Source of the DNA: Bog-473 sp036502025
GTDB lineage: Bacteria > Actinomycetota > Acidimicrobiia > Acidimicrobiales > RAAP-2
Assembly: GCA_036502025.1 (NCBI GenBank)
Contig: DASXZJ010000077.1
Span: 1-64,000 of the forward strand
Length of the DNA: 64,000 nt
Reading direction: 5' to 3'
Shown here piece by piece: positions 43,171-52,366 of the stretch (the stretch's first letter is position 1; each line of letters begins with the position of its first letter). Below the pieces are notes generated by a model, which did not search any database, was not told the DNA's origin, and worked only from the letters and a program-made list of their open reading frames with translations. Both the position numbers and the translations under genes were made by a program.

Positions 43171-46100
43171 ACCAGCTCCTGATGCGGCGCCCGCCGCCAG
43201 GGCCGGCGGCGCCAGCCCACCAGCGCGACGGCTAGCGCCACCCAGCCCAGCAGCTCGACCAGGACGCCCAAGGGGATGTACGGGAAGCGATGCAGCGAAA
43301 GGGAGGCGGGTCCGGCGGTGCTCACGGGATACTCCCCCGCCCACCCGAAGGCGGGGCGAGGAGAAATCGACCGACCGTCCACCGTCAGGGAGAACGCCCC
43401 GGCCGGGGCGACCCCGGTGAGCACCGTGCCCGCGGCAACGACGCCGGTCGCCGCGTGCCCCGCGGACAGCGTGGTGCGCACCGGTCGCCAACCGCCGAGG
43501 TCAGCCGCAGTCGGCCAGGACAACCGCGCCGTCGAAGGCAGGCCCGGGTGCCGCCGCTGTGCGGTGACGGGGATTGCCGATGCATTCTTGTAGACCTGGA
43601 CGCCGAACTCTCCGGGCACGCTCTGAAGGTCGTTCTGGTCCAAGAGGGCCCGCCCGATGTTCGACGGAGGAGGAGCGGCGATCGAAGGGTCCAAGGTGGC
43701 GGACGACGTCGAGAGGCCATCGACCACCACGACGTAGCGGATGCCCTGGGCGGCCAGCAGGCGCCCCAAATGGATCGTGCCGCCGGTGATGGCCAATCGC
43801 ACGGCGCGCGACACCAGGTCGGCCGGCCCGGGACCCGACGGCGTCCAGACGTCGGCCGAGTCGGGCAGGGCGTCATCGGTGAGGGCATAGGTGAGACCCG
43901 GTTGCACCGACCATCCTCCGACAGGCAGGGCGCGGGGATCGCCGAGCCAGAGAATCCGGTACATGCCGGGGGTCGGCGTTCGCTCGAGGAAGGCCAGAGG
44001 CTGCTCCACCCCGTTGGCCGGCATCGCCCAACGGCCATTGAGTGCACCGCCGACCACGGGAAGGAGACCCACCACCACCGCCACCAGCGCGGCCGCGCTC
44101 ACCACCTGGCGCCAACCGAAGGCCTGACCACTCAGGTCGTTCTCGAACGAGGAAATGCCGAGTCCGACGCCGGCCGCCACCGCGATAGCCGCCGGGACCA
44201 GCACGACGGACTCCGACGGGGCGAAGCTGCCCGTCCACCCGTGCGTGGCGGCAAAGGCCAAGACCCACGACGACAGGGCCATCACCCAGAAGCGGGCAGC
44301 CCAGGTCAGCCGGATGCCCGTGCCGAGCAGGAGCGGCAGGGCCGATGCCGCCACCAGCAGCCAGACGATCGGTGATCGGGCGGTCGGGCCGATGGCGAAG
44401 CGGACGACCTCGCCCCAACTGGGCGCCGACGACGCCGAAATGGGCAGCCCGAAGATGCCGACGGCGTGAGATCCCGACAAGAGTGTGCCGATGACCCACG
44501 GCGCCCCGAGCACCGCGGCCACGAACACGGCTTCGAGGGCGACCACGACCACGCGAATCGACACCCCTCGGGCCCCGGTGACGACGGCGCCGATCGCCAG
44601 GGCGAGGGCGCACATCAACGTGGTCGGCAGGACGGCCGGTGCGAACGAGGTGGCGATCCCGACGATGGCCCCGAGGGTGGCGATCTGGCCGATCCGGGTG
44701 GACCGCCAACCGCGTCCGGTGCTCACATCGAAGGGGGCCATGCCGGCGGCCCGGGCCAGTCGGATCACGATGAACGGCAGCGCCGCGTAGGCCATCAGCC
44801 CATCCCACCGCCCCGTGCCCAGCGCGCCGTAGGCCAGCGGCAGACCTAGATAGCAGATGGTCGCCACCACCCGGGCCCTCGGAGAGACGAGCGGGCGCAT
44901 CAACCGGGACAGGCCGACCGCCCCGACCGGGATGCACCCGAGCAGCAGGACCGTCTGGGTCAGGCCCATTGAGCCGAAGAAGAAGGTGCCGACGATCCCC
45001 ACGATGCCGAACGCCGGTGTGGCCGGTGCGGTCGTGCCCACTCCGGCCGCCTGCCATCCCGAGAAGAAATGCTGCCAACTCGATCCCCAGTTCGGCAGGG
45101 GCGCCAGTTGCCCGACCAGGGGAAGCGAACTGAAGAAGAGCTCTCTCGTACCGATGATCAGGATGAGCGCGGTCACCACCATGGCGATGGTGCGCTGCCG
45201 GCCGGTCGTCAGAACAGGGCGTCGGACCCGGCGCCCAAAACGGTCGCGACCTGACCTGTGACCCAGGTCGTCGAGGTCGTCGAAGTCGGCGTCCTCGCTG
45301 AAGGCCAGACCGACGCTCCCCGTGAGCACCGCCACTTCGGATTCCTCATGGCGGCCGATGGCCGAACCATGGGGCCCGACCACGGCGTTGGCGGCCTCCA
45401 GACCCTGGTGGGACAGACGGGAAAGGTAGCGGGAGAGCCGGGCGCTGCCACGGAGCTGCAGCCGCCGCACTTCGGCGTCGGGGAAGAGGCGGTGCAGATT
45501 CAACCGGTGGCGCAGCTGGCGGACCTCGGAGAGGTGGCGCGCGTTCCACACCCAGGCCCCCACGACGGCACGGACCCGGAGCCGGTCGCGGGCGAAAACG
45601 GCCACGATCACCTCTCCGAGCGCGAGTAGCGCCGCCTGGGGGAGCACCCGGATGAGGTGGAACTTGGTGTAGTTCTTCAGGACGGCGCGCAACTCGTGCC
45701 GGCGTTGCAGCTGTTGCATGGTCACCGGGCGACGGACCGACCCCGGGACGATCACGGCCAGGGGTTGGAGACCGCCGGCGACGACTTCTCGGTGCCGGAC
45801 CCGTGCCTCGGGTGCCACCACGACCCGCGAGCCGGCCACCTGGCATCGCCAAGAGAGGTCGAGATCCTCCCCCATGGCGACGATTCCGGGGTCGAAGCCG
45901 TCGAGCTCCCGCCACAGATCCGCCCGGATGAGGATGCACCCGCCCGGTGCCACGAACACATCGCGCACAGCGTCATGCTGGCCGTGATCCACCTCGCCGT
46001 CTTGGATGCGGTCCACCACGGCTCCGGTCTTGTCGCAGTGCATCCCGACGTGCAGGAGGATGGTCGGGTCGTCCCAGTTCACGAACTTCGGAGAGACGAC

Positions 46101-46454
46101 GCCCGCATTCGAGCGGAACGACTCCTCCACCAGGTTGTGCACCGCAGTGGGGTCGAGGGCGACGTCGTCGTGGCACAGCAGGAAGAAGGCCGCCCCCTCG
46201 ACCATGCCCATGGCCTCATTGGCGGCGGCGGCGTACCCCACCTCGCCGGGGAGGTGCCGGACGAAAGCCTCGGGCAGGATCCGACCGACCCGATCCGACG
46301 GATCCGGGCCCTCCCCGGTCACGAGGACGAGGACGGAGAGCTCCTCGTAGTCCTGAGCGGCGAGCGAGGCCAGCGCCTCATCGAACCATGGTCCGGGTTC
46401 CGTGGTCACGACTACCGCGACCACGGCCGGCACCTGGGCGTCCATCAGGTGCAC
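43167..46454 (-). CDS. Bifunctional GT2 glycosyltransferase with large membrane domain
   Basis: 1095 aa. Residues about 8-300 are a GT2 domain: VAVVVTTEPGPWFDEALASL, the HDD motif in FFLLCHDDVALD, and the acceptor-base ED in FVAPGGCILIRADLWRELDGFDPGIVAMGEDLDLSWR. About 12 membrane segments and a C-terminal extracellular beta domain follow. This GT2-membrane fusion recurs in actinobacteria next to DUF5719 and manB/cofD genes and probably adds sugar to a lipid-linked cell-wall glycan. GTG 46454 has GAGGAG 11 nt upstream; ATG 46445 is an alternative. Confidence 0.84.
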   Translation of the reverse strand: MHLMDAQVPAVVAVVVTTEPGPWFDEALASLAAQDYEELSVLVLVTGEGPDPSDRVGRILPEAFVRHLPGEVGYAAAANEAMGMVEGAAFFLLCHDDVALDPTAVHNLVEESFRSNAGVVSPKFVNWDDPTILLHVGMHCDKTGAVVDRIQDGEVDHGQHDAVRDVFVAPGGCILIRADLWRELDGFDPGIVAMGEDLDLSWRCQVAGSRVVVAPEARVRHREVVAGGLQPLAVIVPGSVRRPVTMQQLQRRHELRAVLKNYTKFHLIRVLPQAALLALGEVIVAVFARDRLRVRAVVGAWVWNARHLSEVRQLRHRLNLHRLFPDAEVRRLQLRGSARLSRYLSRLSHQGLEAANAVVGPHGSAIGRHEESEVAVLTGSVGLAFSEDADFDDLDDLGHRSGRDRFGRRVRRPVLTTGRQRTIAMVVTALILIIGTRELFFSSLPLVGQLAPLPNWGSSWQHFFSGWQAAGVGTTAPATPAFGIVGIVGTFFFGSMGLTQTVLLLGCIPVGAVGLSRLMRPLVSPRARVVATICYLGLPLAYGALGTGRWDGLMAYAALPFIVIRLARAAGMAPFDVSTGRGWRSTRIGQIATLGAIVGIATSFAPAVLPTTLMCALALAIGAVVTGARGVSIRVVVVALEAVFVAAVLGAPWVIGTLLSGSHAVGIFGLPISASSAPSWGEVVRFAIGPTARSPIVWLLVAASALPLLLGTGIRLTWAARFWVMALSSWVLAFAATHGWTGSFAPSESVVLVPAAIAVAAGVGLGISSFENDLSGQAFGWRQVVSAAALVAVVVGLLPVVGGALNGRWAMPANGVEQPLAFLERTPTPGMYRILWLGDPRALPVGGWSVQPGLTYALTDDALPDSADVWTPSGPGPADLVSRAVRLAITGGTIHLGRLLAAQGIRYVVVVDGLSTSSATLDPSIAAPPPSNIGRALLDQNDLQSVPGEFGVQVYKNASAIPVTAQRRHPGLPSTARLSWPTAADLGGWRPVRTTLSAGHAATGVVAAGTVLTGVAPAGAFSLTVDGRSISPRPAFGWAGEYPVSTAGPASLSLHRFPYIPLGVLVELLGWVALAVALVGWRRRPWRRAPHQELV

Positions 46455-46509
46455 GAGGCTATCTGCTCCTCATCGGGGCCTGAGGTTGGGAGTTTGGGCA
46501 CGGGGGTGC

Positions 46510-46538
46510 TTGCAACTGTTTAACAAAGGTGATACTCT
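46510..46538 (+). promoter_or_regulatory. Promoter for the small gene at 46640
   Basis: TTGCAA (-35, 46510-46515) and TACTCT (-10, 46533-46538) are separated by exactly 17 bp in a short A+T-rich stretch. A leader of about 95 nt to the ATG follows. Confidence 0.45.
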
Positions 46539-46639
46539 TGTAGGCGAACGCGAGGGATCCCTCAGGCCGAATCCATCGGCTCGGTGGGGCTTCCCACCGC
46601 GTGCCCTTGTCAGGAACAACGACGAATCAGGAGGCAAGA

Positions 46640-47008
46640 ATGCCTGAAGTAACCAACATCAGCACCATTTCAAAGGGTGTCACCGATCTCGCCCGTGACG
46701 TCGCGTATGTCGCCGTCGGCCTTGGCGTGCTGGGCTACCAGCGGGCCCAGGTCCAGCGGATCGAGCTCAAGAACAAGCTGTCCAAGGACCTGTCCCTGGA
46801 CCAGCGCCTCAGCGGCGTGCGCTCCGAGGTGACCAAGGGCGTCAAGCAGATTGACGACCTCGTCGAATCGGCCGCCCAGTTCGTCGAGTCCAGCCTGGCG
46901 CCTCTGGAGGACCAGCTCCCCCCGCAGGTCACCCAGCTGACCACCAAGGCGTTCGAGCAGGCCCGTGAGGTGCGCAGTCAGATCCGCCAGCGGGTGCTCT
47001 CCGCCTGA
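46640..47008 (+). CDS. Small helical protein of unknown function
   Basis: 122 aa with AGGAGG 6 nt before the ATG. The N-terminal third has a short hydrophobic stretch (VAYVAVGLGVLGYQRAQV). The rest is charged and heptad-like (LSGVRSEVTKGVKQIDDLVESAAQFVESSLAPLEDQ), suggesting a coiled-coil, perhaps membrane-associated. No family is recognised. It stands alone between two minus-strand glycan operons, with its own promoter and good translation signals, so it is likely expressed well. A structural or phasin-like role is possible but unsupported. Confidence 0.78.
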   Translation: MPEVTNISTISKGVTDLARDVAYVAVGLGVLGYQRAQVQRIELKNKLSKDLSLDQRLSGVRSEVTKGVKQIDDLVESAAQFVESSLAPLEDQLPPQVTQLTTKAFEQAREVRSQIRQRVLSA

Positions 47009-47036
47009 GCAAACCCCTTAGGGACAACGCTCGCCG

Positions 47037-47927
47037 TCAGTCCGCCTCCCACGAGGCCAGGACGTCGGCGAGCGTTGTCGCGAGCGGGATCGAGGGAGCC
47101 CAGCCGGTGGCCGAATGCAGAAGACCGGCGTCGCCCCGCAGCACCGGGACGTCAACCGGCCGCATCAGGTCCGGGTCGCTCACCAGTTCGAGGTCGGCCC
47201 CGGCCAGTGACAGCAGGTTGACCGCCACCTCGGAGATGGCCACGTCCCGCCCCGAACAGACGTTGTAGATCGATCCCGGCATGCCCCGGAGTACCAGCAG
47301 CCGGTAGGCCATGACGACGTCGCGTACGTCGGTGAAATCGCGTCGGGTCGTCATCGTCCCGACCCGCAACGACGTGGCGCCCGTCCGTTGGGCCTCCACG
47401 ATTCGCTTGGCCAGCGCCGGAACGAAGAAGTTGGGGGACTGCCCAGGCCCGATGTGATTGAAGGGGCGGACCACGATCACCGGCTGTCCGTAACCACGCC
47501 AGGCCTGCAGGGCAACTGCTTCCGCGGCCAGCTTGCTCGCCGCATACGGGGTGGCCGGGGCGGTCGGTGTGTCCTCGGCGAGGGGCAGCTGTTCGGGCGT
47601 GACCACGCCGTAGACCTCGGCCGAACTGACTACCAGGACGGTCGGCGGGTGCTCGAGCGTCCGGGCCGCGGCGAGCAACTCGGCGGTGCCGAGCACATTG
47701 ACCCGGAGGACCTGGCTCGGGTTCTCCCAGCTCTCACCGACATGGGTCAGCGCGGCCAGGTGGTAGATCGCCTCGGGCCGGCTGTCGGCCACCACCCGGC
47801 GCAAGGCCGGGCCGTCAGCGACGTCGGTCTCGACATCAATGACCACGACCTCGTCGCCGGCATCCTTGAGGTGCGCGGCCAGCCAGTTCCCGACGAAACC
47901 CTTGCCCCCGGTGATCAGCGCGCGCAT
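47037..47927 (-). CDS. NAD-dependent sugar epimerase/dehydratase (GDP-mannose type)
   Basis: 296 aa extended SDR. ITGGKGFVGNWLAAHL is the Rossmann motif, SSAEVYG holds the catalytic Ser/Thr, and PYAASKLAAEAV has the YxxxK pair. The Rossmann end and RPFNHIGPGQ resemble GDP-mannose 4,6-dehydratase and GDP-6-deoxy-mannose reductases. It likely makes a deoxysugar nucleotide for the glycosyltransferases upstream in the same operon. The ATG lies 10 bp after the GT4 stop. Confidence 0.82.
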   Translation of the reverse strand: MRALITGGKGFVGNWLAAHLKDAGDEVVVIDVETDVADGPALRRVVADSRPEAIYHLAALTHVGESWENPSQVLRVNVLGTAELLAAARTLEHPPTVLVVSSAEVYGVVTPEQLPLAEDTPTAPATPYAASKLAAEAVALQAWRGYGQPVIVVRPFNHIGPGQSPNFFVPALAKRIVEAQRTGATSLRVGTMTTRRDFTDVRDVVMAYRLLVLRGMPGSIYNVCSGRDVAISEVAVNLLSLAGADLELVSDPDLMRPVDVPVLRGDAGLLHSATGWAPSIPLATTLADVLASWEAD

Positions 47928-47937
47928 CAGGGGAACC

Positions 47938-49104
47938 CTACTGCGAGGCCGCCAGGGCGATCTGATACGCCTCGAGATGCCGCGACGCGCTGGCGGCCCA
48001 GGTGCGCTCGGCCGCCACCGTGAGCCCACCGGCCCGCCGGTCCTCGACGGCCCGGTCGGCCTTCGAACTGCCGAGCGCCTCCTCCAGGGCGCCGGCGAGC
48101 ATGGAGGCGTCGCCCGGTCGGACCAGCCTGGCCGCACCCTGGGCCAGCTCGGCCATCGCCGTGCCCTCGGTGGTGATCAAGGGCGCCCCGCAGGCCAGCG
48201 CCTCCAGGGCGGGGAGACCGAACCCCTCCTCCAGGGCCGGGTAGGCCACCACGGCGGCCTGACGTAGCAAGGCGGGGACGGCGGCGTCGGGCAGGTACCC
48301 CGTCAAGATGATCCGCTCGCGGTGCCGTGCCGCGGCAAGGGAGCGCTCGGTCTCGTCCAGTCCCCACCCCATCTGGCCCCCGAGCACCAGCACGGCGTCG
48401 CCGTGAGTCCCGGCCACCTGATCGAAGGCCGCCACCAGCGGTGCCACGCCCTTGCGCGGCTCGAGGGTGCCCACGAAGACAACGAGCGGCCGGTCCACCG
48501 GGACGCCGAGCGCCTGCAGGGCGGCGTGATCGGACCCCGGGCCCGGCTCCATCGGGGTGAACCGCTCGTGATCGACCCCGTGGGGTGCCACCACGATGGG
48601 GGCTCGGACCTCGCACAGAGCCCGCAGGCGCTCCGCCGTGACCCCGCTCACGCAGATCAGGGCGGCGGCGTCCCGGGCGGCCCGCGCGATAGCTCTCCGG
48701 AAGAGCAGCGCCTTGGAACGGACGTGCCACTCGGGGTGGTCGAAGAAGGTGAGGTCGTGAATCGTGACCACGCACGGCACCGACGTGCGCTCGGGCATCG
48801 TGTAGTGCGGCCCGTGGTGCACCTGCACCCCGGTCTGCGGCAGCAGGCGGGGGAAGCCGATCTGCTCGAAGAGCAGCCGGCCCGGCCGCGAGTTCGGCAC
48901 CACCGCCCTGGTCGAGACCAACGCCGTGGTCGAGGTCTCTTCGACCAGCCCCCGCCACCGCTCGGCGTCGTCGCGACGGGCCACCAGGGTCAGGTCGAGG
49001 TCGCCGCGCCCGACGAGTGCCCGCGCCAGTTCGATGGTGTAGTAGCCGGCTCCCCCGGGGCGGGTCGGGACAGCGGAGACGTCGAGCGACAGCCTGAGGC
49101 TCAC
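47938..49104 (-). CDS. GT4-family glycosyltransferase
   Basis: 388 aa GT-B enzyme. The N-terminal domain has RPGGAGYYTIELARAL and VVTIHDLTFF. The C-terminal nucleotide-sugar domain has VFVGTLEPRKGVAPL and the EX7E motif in EEGFGLPALEALACG. It belongs to the WbaZ/mannosyltransferase-like group that extends surface polysaccharide. The GTG start overlaps the previous GT4 stop by 4 bp. The donor is unknown, possibly GDP-mannose or a deoxysugar from the epimerase. Confidence 0.86.
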   Translation of the reverse strand: MSLRLSLDVSAVPTRPGGAGYYTIELARALVGRGDLDLTLVARRDDAERWRGLVEETSTTALVSTRAVVPNSRPGRLLFEQIGFPRLLPQTGVQVHHGPHYTMPERTSVPCVVTIHDLTFFDHPEWHVRSKALLFRRAIARAARDAAALICVSGVTAERLRALCEVRAPIVVAPHGVDHERFTPMEPGPGSDHAALQALGVPVDRPLVVFVGTLEPRKGVAPLVAAFDQVAGTHGDAVLVLGGQMGWGLDETERSLAAARHRERIILTGYLPDAAVPALLRQAAVVAYPALEEGFGLPALEALACGAPLITTEGTAMAELAQGAARLVRPGDASMLAGALEEALGSSKADRAVEDRRAGGLTVAAERTWAASASRHLEAYQIALAASQ

Positions 49105-50246
49105 GCCAGTGAGTTCCAGAGGTTGATGTGCTGGAAGGCCGCGGCCCGCCAGGTCCTGGTGCGCGCGTAGGACTGGCCGCGTGCCCCGAGGTCAGCCCGA
49201 ACGGTGTCATCGGTCAGGACGGCGGACAGCGCGTCGGCGATCTGGTCGACGTCGAACGGGTCGACGATCAGGGCCGGCGGCTGCCCCGGTTGATCCAGAT
49301 CGTGCACGCTGGGCACCTCGTTGGAGACCACCGTCGGGGTCCCCGAGTGCATCGCCTCGAGCGGCGGCAGGCCGTACCCTTCGGTCAGCGGGACGTAGGC
49401 GAAGGCGCGGGCCCGCCGGTAGAGCCCGGCCAGAACCGCATCGGCCACGGTGCCGGAGAACACCACCCCCTCCTGGTGCTCGGGGTCCGACAGCGCCTGG
49501 CCCCAGCCGGTCGGACCGACGATGAGGAGCGGCCAGGGTTCGGGCAGGGTCGGCCGCACCCGCTGGTACGCCGCCAGCAGCCGGTCGACGTTCTTGCGCG
49601 GTTCGAGCGTGCTCACGGTGAGAAGGAAGTGGCTCGCCACGCCGAGCCGGTCCAGCAGGGCGGTCGTGGCGCCCCGGTCCTCCGGCACGAGGTGGTCGCT
49701 ACCCCCCTGGACGATGGTGATGCGATCGGCGTCGACGCCGTCATCGACCAGGTCGGCCGCAACCAGCCTCGAAGTGACGACCAGCGCGGCGCCCGAGTCC
49801 CGGGCCCGGCACAGGGCCGCCTCGTGCCACTTCCTACCCCTGGTGGTGGTGGCCTCGGGGTGCCGTCGCCAGGCGACGTCGTGCACCGTGACGACGGCGC
49901 GACCCGGTGGCACGCCGTGCGAGGGCGGGGCAGCCAACGAGATGGAGTGCACGATGTCGAAGCCGGGGGGCACCCGGTACCACCCGTGGTCCCAGGCCCG
50001 GGTGAGCACGGGACCGGGGAGACGGGAGATGACCAGCGGGCGGCTGAAACGCGCCAACGGGTCCTCTCGCGGGCCGCTCCTCGGGGCCCGGCTGGCCAGC
50101 AGGGTGACGTCGGTCGCCTCCCCACCTTCGGCGCACTGGGCCAGCCCCGAAAGCAGGCCACGCGCGTAGGCGCCGATTCCACCGGGCACGGCGCGCCGCA
50201 GCTGCTCGACGGCCATGAGCACCCGAGGTGGGGCGGCGTCCGTCAT
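49101..50246 (-). CDS. GT4-family glycosyltransferase
   Basis: 381 aa GT-B enzyme. AVPGGIGAYARGLLSGL opens the acceptor domain. LLTVSTLEPRKNVDRLL and EGYGLPPLEAMHSG (EX7E) mark the donor domain. It is closely related to its two neighbours, as expected for a stepwise polymer pathway. The ATG at 50246 makes an ATGA overlap with the upstream GT4 stop; two upstream in-frame ATG/GTG codons are less likely. Confidence 0.86.
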   Translation of the reverse strand: MTDAAPPRVLMAVEQLRRAVPGGIGAYARGLLSGLAQCAEGGEATDVTLLASRAPRSGPREDPLARFSRPLVISRLPGPVLTRAWDHGWYRVPPGFDIVHSISLAAPPSHGVPPGRAVVTVHDVAWRRHPEATTTRGRKWHEAALCRARDSGAALVVTSRLVAADLVDDGVDADRITIVQGGSDHLVPEDRGATTALLDRLGVASHFLLTVSTLEPRKNVDRLLAAYQRVRPTLPEPWPLLIVGPTGWGQALSDPEHQEGVVFSGTVADAVLAGLYRRARAFAYVPLTEGYGLPPLEAMHSGTPTVVSNEVPSVHDLDQPGQPPALIVDPFDVDQIADALSAVLTDDTVRADLGARGQSYARTRTWRAAAFQHINLWNSLA

Positions 50247-51403
50247 GTCGAGCATCCAGCCACCTGTCGGTAGAGCTGCGCCAGGCCCTGACCGCAACCC
50301 TCCCAGGTGAAGTCGGCGGCTCGCCGGTGGCCGGCCGACACCAGCTGGCCGCGCGTCTCGTCATCGGTCAGGACGCGTCCGAGCGCGTCGGCGAGCGCGT
50401 CGTGGTCCCCCACCTCGACGAGGAGGGCGGCGTCGGCCAGAACCTCGCTCAGCGATCCGGCCCGGGTGGCGACGACCGGGACGCCGGCCGACATGGCCTG
50501 GAGCGGCGGGAAGCCGAAGCCCTCGTAGCGCGACGGATAGGCCAACACCGTGGCATCGTGGAGCAGGGCCGACAACGCAGCTGCCTCCACCCACCCGGTG
50601 CGCACGATCCTCGCCCCGGCCGCCGCGCCATCGATGGCCGTCGTGAGGGCATCCTCGCCCCACCCGGGCGGACCGGCCAGGATCAGCGCCAGGTCCGGGT
50701 GATGGCGCGCCAGGTCGTCAAAGGCGCCCACCAGACCGGGCAGGTCCTTGCGCGGCTCAGCCGTCCCGACGGCCAGGATGTAGCGTCCGGTCCCCGGTGG
50801 AAGGAGGCTGTCGCGCCAGGCCCACCAGATCTCGGGATCCACCGGCGGCAGGGGCGGTACGCCGGGGGCCACCACCCTGACGCGCTCCGGATCGGCCGCG
50901 AAGGCCTCCATTACCTCCTCGGCCACGAAGCTCGAGTCGGTGTGGACCCATGCCCCACGCTGCAGCGCCCGGCGGATCAGCCCGGGGTAAGCCAACGTCG
51001 CCTGATTGCACAGCTCTGGATGATGGAACGGAGTGAGATCGTGGACGGACACCACCGCGCCGGCGTGGCCGGCCGGTGGCACCACGAAGTTCGTCCCGTG
51101 CACTACGTCAACCCTCCCGATGAACCACTCGACCGGGGGCAGGGACGCTCGTTTCCACAGCGCATGCAGTGGCCGCGCCGGCATTGGTCGTTGCAGCGCA
51201 GTCACACCCGGTGGCAGCTGCGGCTCGATGCCGTCCCGCCGGCGCCAGCTCACCGCGAACGCCTGCACGGCCAGGTCGTCCCGGGCCCCGAGCGCGGTCA
51301 GAGCACCCAGGCAGAACGCTCCCACACCGGTCGGATTCCCCAGGAGAGGAGTGGCGTCAAGGGCGACCACGAGCGGCGATGACGTGGCGTCATCATCCTT
51401 CAT
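50243..51403 (-). CDS. GT4-family glycosyltransferase, EX7E variant
   Basis: About 386 aa GT-B enzyme. LDATPLLGNPTGVGAFCLGAL and SVHDLTPFHHPEL lie in the acceptor half. LAVGTAEPRKDLPGLVGAF and YEGFGFPPLQAMSAG lie in the donor half. The usual second Glu of EX7E is Gln here, while both neighbours keep Glu. That may alter donor binding or activity. The ATG at 51403 was chosen; GTG at 51439 is an alternative. It is the first gene of the GT4-GT4-GT4-epimerase operon. Confidence 0.83.
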   Translation of the reverse strand: MKDDDATSSPLVVALDATPLLGNPTGVGAFCLGALTALGARDDLAVQAFAVSWRRRDGIEPQLPPGVTALQRPMPARPLHALWKRASLPPVEWFIGRVDVVHGTNFVVPPAGHAGAVVSVHDLTPFHHPELCNQATLAYPGLIRRALQRGAWVHTDSSFVAEEVMEAFAADPERVRVVAPGVPPLPPVDPEIWWAWRDSLLPPGTGRYILAVGTAEPRKDLPGLVGAFDDLARHHPDLALILAGPPGWGEDALTTAIDGAAAGARIVRTGWVEAAALSALLHDATVLAYPSRYEGFGFPPLQAMSAGVPVVATRAGSLSEVLADAALLVEVGDHDALADALGRVLTDDETRGQLVSAGHRRAADFTWEGCGQGLAQLYRQVAGCST

Positions 51404-51444
51404 GGCAGGGTCGCGCTCGGCACCCGGCGAGCCTTGCACATGAC

Positions 51445-52272
51445 TCAGGTCGTGATGGCTCCGTCAATCGACAGGATGGCGCCGGTAACGTACGCCGCCT
51501 CGTTCGAGCCCAGGTAGGCGAACGCGCCGGCGATCTCGTGGGGGAAGGCGAAGCCGATAGGGGTCATCAGACGCTCGATCAGCTTGAAGTCGGCGTCTGC
51601 GGGCGGGCCGAAATTGTGGATGATGGGGGTGTCCACCCCCCCCGGCGCTACGCCGTTGACCCGGACACCCCTCGCCATGTACTCCACCGCCAACGCCTTG
51701 GTCAGCATCTTGACCCCGCCTTTCGACGCGCAGTAAGCCGCCGAGTAGGGCTGACCGATGATCCCCGCGGTCGACACGGTGTTGACGATTGCCCCTCCGT
51801 GCTCGATCATGCCTGGCAGCACGGCGCGGCACATGAGGAAGGTCCCCGTCAGGTTGACGGCGAGGATCTTCTCCCACCCGCTGAGCGACTGGTCGGGTGT
51901 GTGCGAGAAGCCTCCGATGCCGGCGATATTGCACAGGTTGGTGATGTGGCCCAGTTCCTCGGCCGCGGACGCCACCACAGACGCCACTACGTCCTCGTCG
52001 GTGACGTCACACCGCAGGGCGATCGCCCGTCCGCCCGCCGCTCGGGCCTCGTCGTTGATCTCGCCGGCCACCGCCTCGATGGCGTCCTCGGCCACATCGA
52101 GACACGCCACTGCCGCGCCCTCGGCGGCCAGGCGCCTGGCCGTGGCGCGACCGATACCCGACCCCGCGCCGGTGACCAGAGCGACCCGGTCGGCGTAGCG
52201 CCCGGGGCTGCACGTCTCGACCGCCGTACCGCGATTGGGATCGGATGCTCCGACTCTGGTGGTGGGGCTCAC
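51445..52272 (-). CDS. Short-chain dehydrogenase/reductase
   Basis: 275 aa classical SDR. ALVTGAGSGIGRATARRLA holds the TGxxxGxG cofactor motif, CNIAGIGGF replaces NNAG, and YSAAYCASKGGVKML holds the catalytic YxxxK. The C-terminus is EAAYVTGAILSIDGAITT. The GTG start at 52272 has AAGGAG 5 nt upstream, which decides it over longer forms. A 30-residue N-terminal extension precedes the fold. The substrate is unknown; steroid or hydroxyacyl substrates are possible given the ligase upstream. Confidence 0.84.
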   Translation of the reverse strand: MSPTTRVGASDPNRGTAVETCSPGRYADRVALVTGAGSGIGRATARRLAAEGAAVACLDVAEDAIEAVAGEINDEARAAGGRAIALRCDVTDEDVVASVVASAAEELGHITNLCNIAGIGGFSHTPDQSLSGWEKILAVNLTGTFLMCRAVLPGMIEHGGAIVNTVSTAGIIGQPYSAAYCASKGGVKMLTKALAVEYMARGVRVNGVAPGGVDTPIIHNFGPPADADFKLIERLMTPIGFAFPHEIAGAFAYLGSNEAAYVTGAILSIDGAITT

Positions 52273-52366
52273 ATGGTCTCCTTGGTCGAACTGATCGGGT
52301 CGAGGGCCGACCTCCAACGGTGGCACATGATGACCACACTGGCGCCCTGCCTACCACTCCGCCTGG

